A DNA stretch of 64,000 bases from Epiperipatus broadwayi (Eukaryota > Onychophora > Udeonychophora > Euonychophora > Peripatidae). The stretch spans positions 126,001-190,000 of the forward strand of contig JAQFVV010011394.1 in assembly GCA_028023455.1 (NCBI GenBank). Direction: 5' to 3'. How positions within the stretch are numbered: the first letter of the stretch is position 1; each line of letters opens with the position of its first letter. Of this stretch, positions 24,693-39,800 are shown in pieces. The notes beneath the pieces were generated by a model that worked only from the letters and a program-made list of their open reading frames with translations, was not told where the DNA came from and did no database searches. The translations under genes and the position numbers were made by a program.

Positions 24693-26634
24693 TGTTCTCT
24701 GCGATTTAACTTGGCATTACAAATGGGGCTGTCTAATGGTTACATTATTACTAAAATATAGTTTTAAATATATATGTTAGTTTATTTCCTGATGCTTAAA
24801 GTCAGGTGGCGCCCATGTAATTTATGAAAATAAATAAATAGAGAAAAACGTAAAATTGTGGAAAATTCTAGTTTGTCCATTACAATACATATTGGGAAGC
24901 CTTAGATGGGGATGAAATTCTTTTTTTTTTTCTCAAAATGTCATAATTAAATTTATTTTTTTCTTTCTAATACCTTATTTTTTAAAATTATCATTTACAT
25001 TTTTAAAATTTATATTAGGCAAATAATAGTTTTATAATTAACAAAACTATAATTCCAACAATGTAAATATAATAATCATTATGCTACATAGTTTGATGTA
25101 TAGTAGAGTGAACAGATCTAGAATTTAATGTTCATTAGTTTGCACTTGGGTTCTGTCATTTTGAGTGCTTGACCTTATAAATTCCTGAATAATAAAGCCA
25201 TTTGATTATTCATTTATAAGAATTATTCTATCTCATTTATACCATGTGAAAACAGCTAAATTAAGTTTGCTTTACATTAAACCAAATTCAATTAAAAACT
25301 AAAAATATATTTCTCATTAAAGTAATCTGAAATTTCAAAAGAATTTTGAATTTTCTTTTTTTTTTAGAATAAAGAAAAAAAATGTACGAAAATCTTTCTA
25401 TGATAAGCACTTCAATTATTGCTAAGAGTTATCAATAAATAACCGAACATTTTAACAAGAATAAGTTAATATAATCTTGCATGTTAGGTTTTTTTACATT
25501 TAAACTACGAAAAGTAAGAAAATTAAAGAAGTTAAAACATTTTAGGCCAGCCATTTTGTAAATGCAAAAACATCACAAAGACATAAGCTATGGTAATGAC
25601 AGACTTTCACTTAAGTTTTTATAATAAAACAAAATAAAATTCAAACTTCAGTTAAAATTAAAAAAAAAAAAAATTTATTTGGCAAGTTTGTGTGAATAAA
25701 AAAAATTCAGACAAATTTGTTAAATAAAATACCATTTTATTTATTGTATATACTAATATTATGCAAGTGGATGCCATTTTCTAGCAATTATAGTGAAGAT
25801 TTAGCATTACCATAACTTGTTTTTCATCATGTTTCACATTTATGTTAAACAAAATACCATTTTATTTATTGTATATATTAATATTATGCAAGTGGATGCC
25901 ATTTTCTAGCAATTATAGTGAAGATTTAGCATTACCATAACTTGTTTTTCATCATGTTTCACATTTACAAAATGTCCATTTTAGAAGACCACTTCCTTAA
26001 TTTTCTTGTTACATTTTTCTAAATTGGCATGTGTGTTGAATTTTTCAAATTACTGAAAGGTACATTCATCTCATTGCTGATTGGTTTTTTCTCCATCAAT
26101 CTTCCCAAGTATGTGTAATGTATATATATTTTGCTTTAGTTAGGTGATCAAATAAGTTTAGTATTGAGAATATACAGTTAATTACAGGGTATGCCATCAA
26201 ATCCAGAATCAGGATTAATGTATGTGTTTATATTTTCCCTACAAGCCATGATGCAAAATTTGTATTCATAGGACATTGAATTAAAAAATAAAAGGCAATG
26301 TGGCAAATAGATGGATTGCTAATATGTTTTTTTTTAAAATAAAACATCAATGACAACTATTTGTGTATACTTGAGAAGATTGCTTTGAATAAATGTTCTA
26401 AACATTGAAAGAATTAATAATCTTGATTGGAAGGAATTAACAAATAACAATTTTTCTTGAGACCATGCAAAATATTTGATAACTTATCTTTTTAAATAGC
26501 CTTCATTAGATTTATATTTTATTATCAAGAAATATTTTAGATTTAATTTTAATTAATTTGTATAATAGGTAATTCTCATTGTAGTTCCAATAAGACATGT
26601 CTTGCACATTACAACATTCGGTACTAATTACATA
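24693..26634. other. Intergenic stretch with one tandem duplication
   Basis: No gene is seen. The only clear structure is the 125-bp tandem duplication at 25719-25968. Confidence 0.5.
25719..25968. repeat. 125-bp tandem duplication
   Basis: The unit includes aaataccattttatttattg, gcaagtggatgccattttc and ttcatcatgtttcacattta. Two copies lie head to tail with only a few differences near the junction, so the duplication looks recent. Confidence 0.85.
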
Positions 26635-27084
26635 GCCGGGCTTGGCCTTGATGGCATTGTTGCCAGTCAAAATGCAACACTACCAGGCCACGATTTTTAA
26701 AATACGGCGACTTATGCCGAGTTTTTTTTGGCTTTATTTGTATTACACAATTATTTTGAGATTTTTAACAACAACTTTTACTATTAATTATTTCTATTTT
26801 GCAATTTTTAAAAATTCAAAACAACTTTTAACTATAAGGCGATTTTTTTTTGGCTTTATTTGTATTACGCGATTTCTATTTTAGTTTTAAAAACAACTTT
26901 TAATTATTTCTATTAAGTGTCGTGAAACACAAAATAAGCCGTAATATTTCTGTGCAACACCATCAAGCGACCTGTAATGGCTAAGATAAACAGAACTGTT
27001 TTCTTAGCCATAAATCAGGCCATGTAAAAGGCATTTGTAGGTGTTCTTGGCTAGAGATAACACTATCAAGCGGTCAAGGCCGGC
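26635..27084. mobile_element. 450-bp TA-flanked MITE with GCCGGSCTTG termini
   Basis: Left end gccgggcttggccttgatgg; the right end read in reverse is gccggccttgaccgcttgat. Both are flanked by TA (26633-26634, 27085-27086), as for Tc1/mariner-type or related elements. The interior has two subrepeats built on ggctttatttgtattac and aaaacaacttttaa. The ORF at 26642-26884 is a product of this low-complexity interior. Confidence 0.7.
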
Positions 27085-27557
27085 TATATTGAGTATTTGT
27101 GATGTCACTTTATTAAAGCAAGTAACAATTATCTCTCAGCATGATTTTGTTGACTGAATAAAATGTTTATATATTGTAAATAAAAATGAACATAATAAGT
27201 AAGTTCTGAAAATAAAAGCATTTGTTTACTATTATTTTCCATGATTCTGGATTTGTGGGGTGTCCTGTAACAACTTCAATAATAATAAAAAAAGAATTCA
27301 GTATAATGTTTTTAATGATACATGTTTTTTTCATTATTTAATTATCACTAAAAGTATTCAACAATCATGACCAGGAGAAATTAATCATTAAATCAGTTAA
27401 TCCCAAAACCAGGCAAAACATTAGCTAATTATTTTGTCTCTGAATAAAAAAATATATATTTTATTACCAGAATAAATTTATTTCTAATAATCAATTATCA
27501 TGATTTGAAAAAAATAATAATTATAATTTAATTGTATTTGAAATAATTTTTTTTTTC
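27085..27557. other. ALDH16A1 3' flank
   Basis: AT-rich DNA carrying the candidate poly(A) signal at 27477-27482. Nothing else recognised. Confidence 0.5.
27477..27482 (-). promoter_or_regulatory. Candidate ALDH16A1 poly(A) signal
   Basis: TTTATT on the + strand reads AATAAA on the - strand, 75 bases after the stop. In such AT-rich DNA chance matches are common, so this is only a candidate. Confidence 0.35.
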
Positions 27558-27857
27558 CTAATTGGCAAAAATATCTCCAAAAGGAATCCAGATGTTTTTA
27601 CACTGGGTGGCATGATAAAGAAATTCTTCAGTTTGTCCAAGCAAAGAAATATTCCAATCACGAATTTTTCCATAATTAACCCAAGTCCGTTTCAAATTAC
27701 AAGCTGATGTATATTCTACAAACTTTGACCCTTCTTTTGTTCCAAAATACCACATAGCCTGTACATCATGATGTTCACTTAGAAATTTGGTAAGATGATC
27801 TCTTTCACCAGTAATAATATTAACAACTCCATTTGGCAAATCAGATGTTTCAAAAAT
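27558..27857 (-). CDS. ALDH16A1: ALDH16A1 terminal exon with stop
   Basis: It has 99 codons plus TAG (27558-27560). It begins IFETSDLPNGVVNIITGERD and ends IWIPFGDIFAN. The tail with WIP-x-GD just before the stop is like known ALDH16A1 C-termini. No ELGGK and no catalytic-Cys segment follows DVQAMWYFG, so the domain is genuinely short rather than broken. Confidence 0.93.
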   Translation of the reverse strand: MFETSDLPNGVVNIITGERDHLTKFLSEHHDVQAMWYFGTKEGSKFVEYTSACNLKRTWVNYGKIRDWNISLLGQTEEFLYHATQCKNIWIPFGDIFAN

Positions 27858-30800
27858 CTAGAAATAAATGTAGATATATTTAAACAGACCAAAATACTGA
27901 AAATAATTTCCAAATTAATTAAAACTATATAAAATCTTTATAAACTAAAAAGATAGTAAAGTGAATGTTGCGGAAATGTTAAATAATGGAAAAGTATTAT
28001 GCACAGTATTTGGTTCATAGTAATACTTATATTTTGAACAGATTCTTTATCTCCGTAATAAACAATGATATAACAGAATAGTAATAAAATATAAATATTC
28101 ATAAAATAAAGAATAATTATATCCCATTCTTGTTTTATTTCTTTGAAATAATTGTTAGCAAGGATTAGTTTTAATTATGATTGACTTATTTTTGCAAGAA
28201 AATATACAAATTAGTAATATATTCATTAGTTTCAAGATTAAGGGATTCCTACTGGCTACACATCTTTATTCATCAAGAATCTGCAGAATCATATACAAGA
28301 CATTGTAAATCTCTATAATCCTTTCAGCTACACAAAAACTAAAAATTACTGTATTAGAATGTGCAAATTCACCCCCAAAAAATTGCTCAATGCACCGACA
28401 AACTGTGATATAATTACATTTCAATTAAGCACTCAGCAATAAATATACTACCAAATTACAAGCTTAATATATAATAACTAACTTGGCCAATGGATTGATC
28501 AATGGGAAAAATAGATCAGCCTTGACTAAATACTTTCTCAAGAAATCACTATTTTCGAGAAGCAAGAGATTTGCTCAAGAATTGTCATTGACATCTGCCC
28601 TTTTTATCTATTGTATTGGTCTTTATTATAAGAATAAAAAAAATCAGCTTTCTAAAGTTTTTATCCTATTTCTACAATATTCTCTATATACATCGATTAT
28701 AAAAAGTTCTCCAAGATTAATGGATCTTTCTCATTCAAAGAATATTTCAATCTTGATATTTGCAAATTACGAATATGTTACATAAGATCTATTTCAGTTC
28801 CAGCACTTTCAATGCACAAACTTACGAACTCCTGAGCAGTAAATCCAATTATATATAAAAAAGTCATATTGTTGGTATTAACCTTTCTATTATATCATCA
28901 CCATTCCCTAAGCTTACACAAGCTATTAAAACAGTAGCAAAATTCCGATACAGTAGTGCGACCCAATGTAGGCACTAGATATGAATTTTATGCACAAACT
29001 TTGCATCGATTGATTTACCAAGGGTTACATTGTATGGCACTACTGTATGTAGAGTTTGCTATTGTTTTAACTTTTCTAGCTAGAGCACAGAAGGGACCTA
29101 CATTTGTCGTTAAACAGATCTCTAAAATATATAATAGAAACTAACCTGTTGACATGTCTATAGAAACTACACAAAAGAGATTTTTTGAATTTAAGATAAT
29201 ATGAATAGTATAAATGAATAAAAGATTGCTGCTAAATGCAAAAATGCATTAGTTCTAAATTTTGAATCTTAGTCTTCACTGACAAAGGCAAAAGTCAGAA
29301 ACCTGTCTGGAGGTGGATATTTTACAATTTCTACTGTAGATTATCCATTGATTACTCAAATTTACACTAGATGGTTCTAGAGCAATATGAAGATAAGGTT
29401 TTTGATTGGATAGGCATATAGGATATAGTTGATCTGTAGTTACACAACATAGATATAGAGAAGTCATACAAGAGAGTAAATAGAAATAGATTATGGGTAA
29501 GTTTAATAAATTTGGGAATGGATGGAGCTTTAGTGGATCTTATTAAGAGATTGTATGAAAATAATTATTATACGTATCAATTAGAAAATATAGAATCATG
29601 GTTAAAAATGGGGTGGGACTAAGGCAAGGATGCCCTGTCATCTACTTTATGTTGTATTTGAGAAAAATGGAGAGAGCAATAGAAATACTAAGAACAGGGT
29701 TAGAGATACAATTAATAGGCAGCAAGTTAGTATATACATATTGGATCTTTTATTTGCGAATGATGTCTTCTTGTGCACAGAAAGTAGAGAAGATATGGAA
29801 GTTTTGCTGAAGACATGCAAGGATGGGTAAAGAGATGGGGATTAAATTTAGTGAAGAAAAATCAAAAGTAATAATAAATACTTGGGAAAGAGAAGAGAAA
29901 ATTTTTATTGGGAGATATAAAGTTAAATGTGATGAATATGTACAATTATTTGGGAATCGTCTTAAGTAATCAGAGAAATTGGTTGGATGAATGGAGAAAA
30001 AATGACAAAGCAAAAAAAAAAAAAGGGAGTGATAAAGAAATTTAAGTGTTTTCATATAATAAATATATAGCTAGAATTATAGAAGAGGGTGCCAGGGTTA
30101 ACATGGTAACAATGCGTTATGTGTTAGTAAAGGGGTGTTAGGAAGATGTGCATTAGATGCAAATATGTGGACAGCAAAGGAGGTAATTCAAAGAGAAATG
30201 GGATGGTCAAGTTTTTATATGAGAGATGCAAAATGAAAATGTTTGGTAGTTTGCAATTTATGAATAATAAGAGAATAGCCAAAATAGTATTTAATTGGGC
30301 TATGAGTAAAAGGCGGGCAACAAAATGGATGAGAAAGGTAGTACGCCATGCAGAAAATTTGGATAAAAAATTTATGTCGCTATACTTATACAAAAGGTGG
30401 GATGATTGTGTTAGGAGAATTGCTGAGTCTTATAGTAACAAGGAATGGAATATAAGAATAGATGAATTAATAAAAAATAAAAAAAATGGAGAACTATTAT
30501 GGAGAATAAAAAGAGTTTAAATATGTATAGAAAGAAACAATATTGGGCTTTATGAAAATATCAAGGAAAGTAGTTTACTGTTTAAAGCTCGAACAGGATC
30601 TTTAGCAACAAGGGAATATACACATAAATGGAAACATATGGGTGATTTAATCTGCAAGTTATGTAAGGAAGGTATAGAAAGTATTAGGAATCTGTTAATT
30701 GAATGCCTGCAAGAAGAAAGCATACAAATAATGAAGTTGTAGGAGAATAAATATAAACATAATGATTATACAGAAAATGGGTTTTTGGTTTTTATGCTGG

Positions 30801-33800
30801 GTTTGGGAAAAGATAAGGGGAATTTAGATATAAACGCCATGGGATTGACAAAGATTATGTTATGGAAATGGGATGGAGCAGAATAGAGAAAAATATGGGA
30901 AAAACTGTAAGGTGGCTAACAGGTTTCTTTAGGCTCAGTGGCTGAGAGACTCATGACTCCGAAAAAGTGCATCGCATCAATTGCTTGCTGCAATATTTCA
31001 AGAACACCAATTGTATTGAGTATTTCAATTACTTTACTAAATCAATAGTATTGTATAATATTAATCAACTAAAATTTTTATATAAGTTTTCTAGTTTCTA
31101 TTTTTTCTCTCACATCAACATAAAACAGCTATTGTATTTTTAACATAAAACAACTTTATATGTCTTTACAATCAAATACATAGGAAATGATAATAATGGT
31201 AATTTTGATTAGTTTATGAATTCAGTAAATATATATATAAAATTGCAAAACACAAACAATTATTGAAATTCCATATGAATATAAATATAATTATGATTAA
31301 AGCGAGAGATCATTTGATTTCCTCCTGACAATTATGATTCCAATGGGGAGAGACCTATTACATCAAAAGGTGAAGATTTTATAACTAACCATGTATAGGA
31401 AAGGCACTACTGAAGGACTCAAATAGGCTTATTTTCAATAGATTAGATATACAGTATTTATATCTGATGAACATTTTGGATTTAGAAAAGATAGAACATA
31501 AGATTTCATTGGGGAGTTGATAATTATTTTTAAGAGATATATAGTGAGAGTAAGAAAGATTAATATTTGTTCAATTAAGTAAAAAAAAAAAATCTTACTT
31601 ATTAAATAATTTGCTGAAGAAATATAGACTGGAAGGAGAGATGTTTAGTAAGAAATTTATATATATTTATAGAAAATATTTGTTAGATTTAATGGTCTTG
31701 ATGAGATAAATGTAAAAAAGGATATAAAGGTAAAGGTGTCATTTCTCTTTTTGATACATAAGTAGATGAATTATCAAATGATGAATGTTCTGATGATAAT
31801 TTCAAATTAATAATTCAAATATTACATTGTATTACATATGTATGTAAATGGATACATACATATGTAGAATGTACCCACATTTAAAAACAAAGGAACTTGA
31901 AATAACTTACCTGATACATGTTTAATGCTACAATAGGATATATTTGACTTGGTATAATGACTACAGTGTTTCCTCTTGAAATTGCAAGTGCAAATAAAGA
32001 AATGAAAGCTAAAAGAGGATAATCATCAGGACAGGCAATTCCTATCACTCCCATGGCATCATATAACTTGAAAACAGTTCCACGTAAAGTCGTCTCCTAA
32101 AACATACATGTAACAAAGTTTTTATTTTTTTAACAATTTTCTCTATTTATGAATAAGAGCTAAAAAAAAAAAAAAAAACTCATGGCAAAATACTTCCCAA
32201 GGTTCTCACTGAACAAAAATGAGATATCTTAAATATAACAAACATGTGTTATGCCTGTTTACATACCTGAACTGAACCTCCATATTTATCACAATAAGCT
32301 GCCCAGTAGAATAACCTCTCTATAGATGCATCAAACTCCCGTTTGCTTTCTGTTTTATCTTTGCCGCAGAAATCTGTTAAAATTTCCAAGAATTCATCTC
32401 GACGTGTGTCTAAATTTTCTGCTATGTAATACAAAATTTGTGCACGATTATGGCCTAAGCGTTGTGCCCATCTAAATAAACAAACAAAAAGAGATGACAT
32501 TAAACACTGTGAGCAAGTTTCAAATATAAATAAATTTAGTAATACTGTACATTTATTTCATTTAAGTATAATTCATCTTGATCTCATATGTATACACATT
32601 GTTTTTTTATTTTTAAAAAAGTTTTAGTGGAATGCTTATTATCATCCATGGTCAGTCATAAATGACTTATGGTAAACAAACTTCAAGAACAAAAAAATAG
32701 ACAAATATTTTAGAAATAAGTTTTGCAATGACTATTTAAATCAATCCATGAATCATAAACACATGCTAAACAATTATTTTATTTGATATTTTACTATTTC
32801 TGTAGCAGTCTTATTTTTCAAAATCTTTAATATTTTGCCTAATTGTAGCTCTCCATTGTATTCAACTCTCAGAACATATCTTCCCAATGAAAACAATATT
32901 GTTTTTTATATCCCTGAGATAATTGTTATAATGTAAACAGAATCTCTCTCATAAAAACTACTTTCAAGTTCATCGTTTCACATGTTTAATGAAGATTTGA
33001 TTTCAATAGTAGACTTTTTAGCGCCATATTCTGCATGTTAAAAACACTGATGATTTTATGATCTTGTCATCATATTTCTAGAAGTTTATGGAGTATCTTT
33101 AAATGATTTTTTTTCTAATAACTTAGTCAATAGGTGGTCCAAGTTTTTGTTTTCGTACACAGTAAATTACACAATAAATATTTCTATATATTCAATTCAT
33201 TTAGTTGCAGTAGTTATATACTTGTAGATAAAATATCTCTAAACTTGTTATTAAAAACAGCAGCAATACATTAAAATCTATACCATGGTTTAATATTTAA
33301 AATTCGTCTATTTAAAAAGCTACCAAGATATTAAAATAGATGAAATGCTTACAAATACTTCTCTAATGTTATAAATTGCATAGCAATATATTTTATACTA
33401 TAAATATTATCAAGAAGTAAAAGAGTAAATATTAATTATAATTTTTTTTATATATATTAATATTAAAACAAATATTTTATCTAATTTAAAAAGAAAGGGT
33501 GTTATAAAGCAGTGATGTTCATTTGCCTCCGATGCCTACATGTGTTTGAATTTGTACCAAATAGACAAATTTTTTTTTATCAGCTTAGAACTTTTCTTTC
33601 AGACAGCCGACCAGAAGCCAATTTAGCTAAGGATTCAATATTAATTAGCAATAGATCTCTAGCTATTCTCAATTAAAGGATAAAATAAAATGGAAAATCA
33701 TTCAAATCTCGTTACCTGGAAACTGTTAAACAGCACACGATCACCATTATGCCTACACAAGCTGTTTTCACAGAGGCAAAACTCTCCATACAGTGGCACT

Positions 33801-36800
33801 ACTCAATGCTAGTCAGAGTATTCAATGGATGCAGGAAGGTTTATGCATAAAATCCTATCTAGTGTCTACTCATCCAATATCCCCAGACTAGTTTCTAGCT
33901 TGTGGCTTTCATCAGTGAGGAGCCTTGGATCTGAAAGTACTGCACCTAGATCTTAGAATGATCCACTGATTACTCTGAATGACGCTACTGTATGGAGAGT
34001 GGAAATTAGCAAGTCTGGGGAGTATTGCCTTCTTCATTGTTCCTCTGTGAAGACTGGTGAATAAGTCTTTGTCCTGCCATAGGCTATTTAATAAAAGTTG
34101 GTTTGTCTTACTATACCTACTATTGAATTAATTAAAGTTCCATTTTTTTTACAATGTGAAAGGTCTTTGAATGGTAATTATTATTATTTTTTGTTGTTGT
34201 TTGTTGCCTGTTGTTTTGTAATAAGATTAGTAAAATGTATCCGAAATTCTTTTTTATTATAAATTTTAATTTAAATCCTTTAATTAAGTTTCATTTAAAA
34301 AAAAAAACCCCATTAAAATAAACACTAAAATAATTATTCCCTATGCTTTCTCTTAACTTTTTTTTTTTTAAAAAAAATTCTTTCATTATATATGTATTGT
34401 AACTAAATAAATATAAAAATAAACATATCTTAATACAATGAAAGGGTTGTAGAAACACAAAACTCTGTATTACGCAGAATAAGATCCACTTTTTAAGAGG
34501 ATAAAAAGAAAGTCCCTTCAGGATCTGTTGCAATACGAGACTCTTTAACAATATTTAAATAAAAAATACACTGATATACAGATGCTTATCTAAGATTAGC
34601 AATATTAATATTTCAGGGTTGATTCTCTTTTTCTGCATCTAAAATGTACATTAAACATTAATGAATATATATTCTCTACATTTACATATCTTAACAAGGC
34701 TAGCACGTTGGTTCTTAGTTCTTATGTTGTATTAATTAGAGTGAACAATTATCTCAGAATTTTAACAACGTATAATAAATTATTATTCTGAAAACAAGAA
34801 TGTCATAAATTATGGAAAATGATTTATTATTGATATGACTAAATAGCAAAGGAATTTTATTGTATCTACTTATATCTCAAGTGAATAAAAATTACGTTAG
34901 AAATAGAGTAAATGAATGAAACAAAGAATATTTCTTTTAAGCTACAGGTAATAATTCACATGATCATGTGTCCATATTTTATTTATTTAAAACATGTAAA
35001 TGATGGTCATAACTAATTAATGACAAATGAACTGGGTAATTAACAAATATAAAATTAATTTTATTAATAATAAAATATTAAAACAAACATAATATGCCCA
35101 GCATTGTTAGGAAATAATCAAATATATGATTTAATCTTTACAAATTTGCGTAAGTGCCTCTTTAGTAAAAAATAAGGGTAATCTTAATAAATATTTATAT
35201 ATTCCAGGTACCATTATTATGTAAAACACAAGGTTACATCAAGAGATCAATAAAATACAAAATATTAAATATTATCTTGGCCAGAAATGATTTTAATTAA
35301 CTTAAAGTCTAATTCAAATTGATCTCCAAGGTACAACAAATGACTAATACACATTTATACCAAATTATAATCATAATATATGTTGCTTTTATCTTCTTTA
35401 TATCTTTCTTCTTCGAGAATTTTTATATAACAATAAAACTTAAACAAATTCAATATCTATTTTATATCCTTAAAATTATAATTCTTAATCTTTAAAAGCA
35501 TTCAAGAATAATTATCCAGGTGCAATCATTTAAGTATTCACAAGGCTGAAGGATCCTCATGGAAAATATTTAATAATGAAGGCTGAGCTTTTCAATACAA
35601 ATCAACTAAGTTTTCCAAACAATATTTAACAAGTTTATAATTATTTATTTTATATTCCTTAGGTATTAAATGCAGTAATTAATCCTTTAAGGCAAAACTT
35701 TCATTGATTATAAAATCTATGTATATTTACAAAGATAGAATATTGATGAATATAATGCCATTTATTAACAATTATTTTTGTAATAATTACCTGTAATTTT
35801 AGAACACTGTGATCATTGTAGTATTAAGTAGTATTTAATCCACGAGTTGCATTAGTTTTAAAATAAACATCACAAATTTTAAGTCATTTTTTGTGTATAT
35901 AATATAAAGCAATTCATTAATTCACATTAGTTTTATAATTTTCACCTAGAAGCATTATGTTGATATACCAAATATAAATGTCAAACAAGTGATTTTTGGT
36001 TTGGAGAAGAGATGAATAAGTAATACAGTTTGAATAAAATATATATTTGTGGGATATTAAAATTTTTGTAGTTAAATTCAATATTTGATTTTCCTTCCTT
36101 TTTAAATTCATGAAGTGATATATGTTATTAAACATTTAGTTTTTCCATTCAGGACAATGTAGAAAAATATTTGTCATTAAAGAGGTAAATAATTTAGTTG
36201 GTAGTTATTCCGACATCATTTTTAGTGCAGGATGCCAAGATAGCTAATTTTGCATATAAATCCTACGCAGTCCTTCTCTATACAATTAGTAAAAGACAAA
36301 AATATTTTTAATACATAAGTGCATTTAAAGATTCCTGTCATGATTAATCAGATCATAAGTTTTACCCAAAATCCTTTTTTTTGATTTTTACAAGAGTATT
36401 CTATCAGTGTAGCTACAAAATGGTAGGAAGCAGATAATATAAGGAAATTTTATATGTGTGTGTATCCTTTTTTAACAAGCTTTAATTGCGATAGAACAAA
36501 ATTTGATACTTACAATTTTTTAAAATGCTGAGAATTTATAAAATCTGCAAGGAAAGACATCTTGGATAAATTTAATAATTTGCTTCATTAGGTGGTAGTA
36601 TCAATCATATTAATATTATTTGCAACATAATAACAGTAATAATCAATAATATTTGTTTTATTGATAATTCAATATAAACTTCATTAATACTCCTTTAATA
36701 CTTTAAGCAAATATTTTTTATTTATAACAGTTTCGATTGTCCTAGCAGTCTTCTTCAGAAGATCTGAAGAAGACTGCTAGGACAGTCAAAACTGTTATAA

Positions 36801-39800
36801 ATAAAAAATATTTGCTTAAAGTGTTAAAGGAGTATTAATGAAGATCTGAAGAAGTCTGCTAGGACAGTTGAAACTGTTATAAATAAAAAATATTTGCTTA
36901 AAGTGTTAAAGGAGTATTAATGAAGTTTATATTGAAATATGAAAAAAAAAGGCAAAATATTGAGGGAGAAAGAAGGAGTTTTATTGATAAACCAACAAAA
37001 TTTTTAGAATTTGCAGTTATGACTATTAATTTAGACATAAAAATATTATTTCAATATATATTGAAATTTTCCAAAGTATTTTTAAATTTTCTTTGATTAG
37101 GTATTCCTAAATGAAATATGTTCATATCACTCTTCACAATTTTCCAAATAAATTTTTTTTTGCACTTTTTCATTTATTGTAAACCTGTTTAATACCATTT
37201 TATTTATAAAAGTGGTGTGTCTAAGAGTCAATGTAAATGGTAAAAAAAAGAGAAATGAAAAACGGTTACACGAAAAAACAATTGTTAATCAATACAATTT
37301 ATTATTAATAGTCAATGGCAAAAAAACCCCATAATTATTGTATTCTATTTCAGATTGGACAGTTAAATAAACAATTACAATCTCAGTTAAATAGTAATTA
37401 TAAATTATGCAATTATATAGCCACAACTTCCAGCGACTCAAATGAAGAAATAATTATTGAAGGCTGCATTGTTACAATCATTTATTTTTAGATTTATCAC
37501 ACCAACGGTCATTTGATCAATCTAAATTAATGTGGCATTTTTACCTGCAAGGCAAGAATATTTAAATACTCATTTATCAATCATGAATGGATGTCTACCT
37601 AAATGCTTATGATCTAAAAAAAAATTAAAGGTTTATTTAACTGAATTTACATCCCAAATCATAGCATGAGAAGTGGACACACTACACCTTAAGGCCCATT
37701 GAATCATAGATGAATTTAGAATGTAATTGATGGCAATAATTCTAATTAAAGCATTGATGGAATATTTAAATTATAAAATTGGGTAAATATGGAAAAAGAA
37801 ATTCAAAAGAAGATGAATACATTTTCAGAAGTGAATGTGTTTACTAAAACAAAGAGAAAGTCTAATCAAGAATGAACACAGAGAAGTCCCAATGGTATTA
37901 GCTCAAAAAGATTTGCAATTCGTAAAGGTTTGGAAATTTTAAGATTTTAAAGGATTTGAATAGTGTCATCACATGAATTATCGAAAATGCAAGTTCAATT
38001 GCTGGGAAGAAAGGTAAAAATAAAGTTCAAATAATTTTATATACAATCAGAATGAAAAAGTGAAAAAACACATGATATTCAGTTTTCAAAATAGAATATG
38101 CTGAAATGAAACTATGCATGCCATTTCTTTAACTGCAATTTAATTTAAAGGAGTAAAAAAAAAAAAGAAGGAAAGCTTGAAAGATTAAATATACTTTACC
38201 ATATAGGTAATATAATATTTTGGTTTTGAAAGAGTTACATGGATCACTTATAGAAGATTATAAAAAAAAGTTCCAAGACTATTCACCCATTTTTATGGCA
38301 ATATGAAATTAAGCTCCATAGATGTAAATAAAATTCTATATATTGTGAGGGCCAAAGTGAAATATGCAATTTCAAATAATAAAAAGATAATGAATTATTG
38401 TAGATAGCACAGCAACTAAAATGGATAAATTGATGAAGATACCACTTCTGTTGAGAAGATGGTTAAAATGACATTTACAGTATTTGGTCTAATTCATATT
38501 ATTATCATATAAAAAAAGAAAATACAAATGATTTAAGAAAATATAAATTGAATAGCTTATTCATTCTCTGTAAATTTTTTGAACTAAAATCTTATGCAGA
38601 ATATTACAGGAAAATTTCCATTTTGCTCAACTAAGAAAGCAGACCAGTTCTAGAAGTGGACTTTAATGAATTGGATATTATTTTATATTTGAATCTTATT
38701 ACATCCAAAAATTATGATTGTAATAACTCTACTATTATAATGAATAAATTTTGATATATTATTATGATTTATTAATTTTCTCAGTCTGGATGATAAATTG
38801 ATTATTTTATTTCTTTTATTAGTCACATCTTAGTTTAAATTATCAACTATTTTTAATTAAATTACCATGATATTTTTGTTATTATAATTTATATGTAATA
38901 TTGAGATGCAATTATAATGTATATACTTAACCTGGATGTAATTAAAGGGAATTTGAAAGTGTAGGTTCAAATCCCTTCTAATTTATATGGAAAATCCCAG
39001 CATAATGAACTTCATTAATTTCCATTTTTGATGAGGTTAAAACTCATGTGTGTTTATTAATGATAGTGTAAAACATAGAGGCTAAACTCTTCATACAGTA
39101 GCACCATCAGTACAAGCCAGAGTAATCAATGTATGCAAGAAGGTTTTTGCATAAAATCACTATCTAGTGACTGCTCATCCATTATCCCCAGACTAGTTTA
39201 TAGCTTGTGGCTTTTATCAGCGAGAAGCGTTGGATCTGAGAGCACTGCACCTAGATCTTAGGATCTAATGCAACCTCCCAGCAGCCACCTTTTATATTAT
39301 TAGCTAACTATAAAGCTTTGAATTCAAAATGAAAACACAAAAATGTTTCATTAGCATATATAGCTGTATAGATCTGAATCCAGTCCAGCATCAATACTTT
39401 TTGGTGTCTTTGGTTTTTTAATATTCACAGTCACTATACTGTATGGAGAGTTTAGCCTCTGTGTAAACAGCAAAAATGGTGATCATGTGATGTCTAGTGG
39501 TTTAATACCAATCCTTCCCAATAGGATTATGGTGACTGTGGTTATTAAAGAACCAAAGACATCAAAAAGTATGGATGCTGAACTGGGTTTAGATCTATAC
39601 AAACTAATGAGCTTGAATTGAAAACATTTTTGTGTTTTCATTTTGGACACAAAGCTTTATAGTTAGCTAATAAGGTAAAAGGTGGCTGCTTGAGGGTTGC
39701 ATTAGATCCTAATATCTGGGTACAGTGCTCTAAGATCCAAGGTTTCTCATTGATGAAAGACACAAGCTAAAAACTAGTCTGGGGATATTGGATGAGTAGG

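Larger units (their letters stand above)
27858..31910 (-). other. ALDH16A1: ALDH16A1 last intron (4.05 kb)
   Basis: Donor gtaagt (read on -), acceptor ttatttctag. It contains a reduced family B copy (28.9-29.09 kb) and two LINE fragments on the opposite strand to the gene (29.43-30.95 and 31.35-31.70 kb). From 28.0 to 28.88 kb nothing is recognised. Confidence 0.75.
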
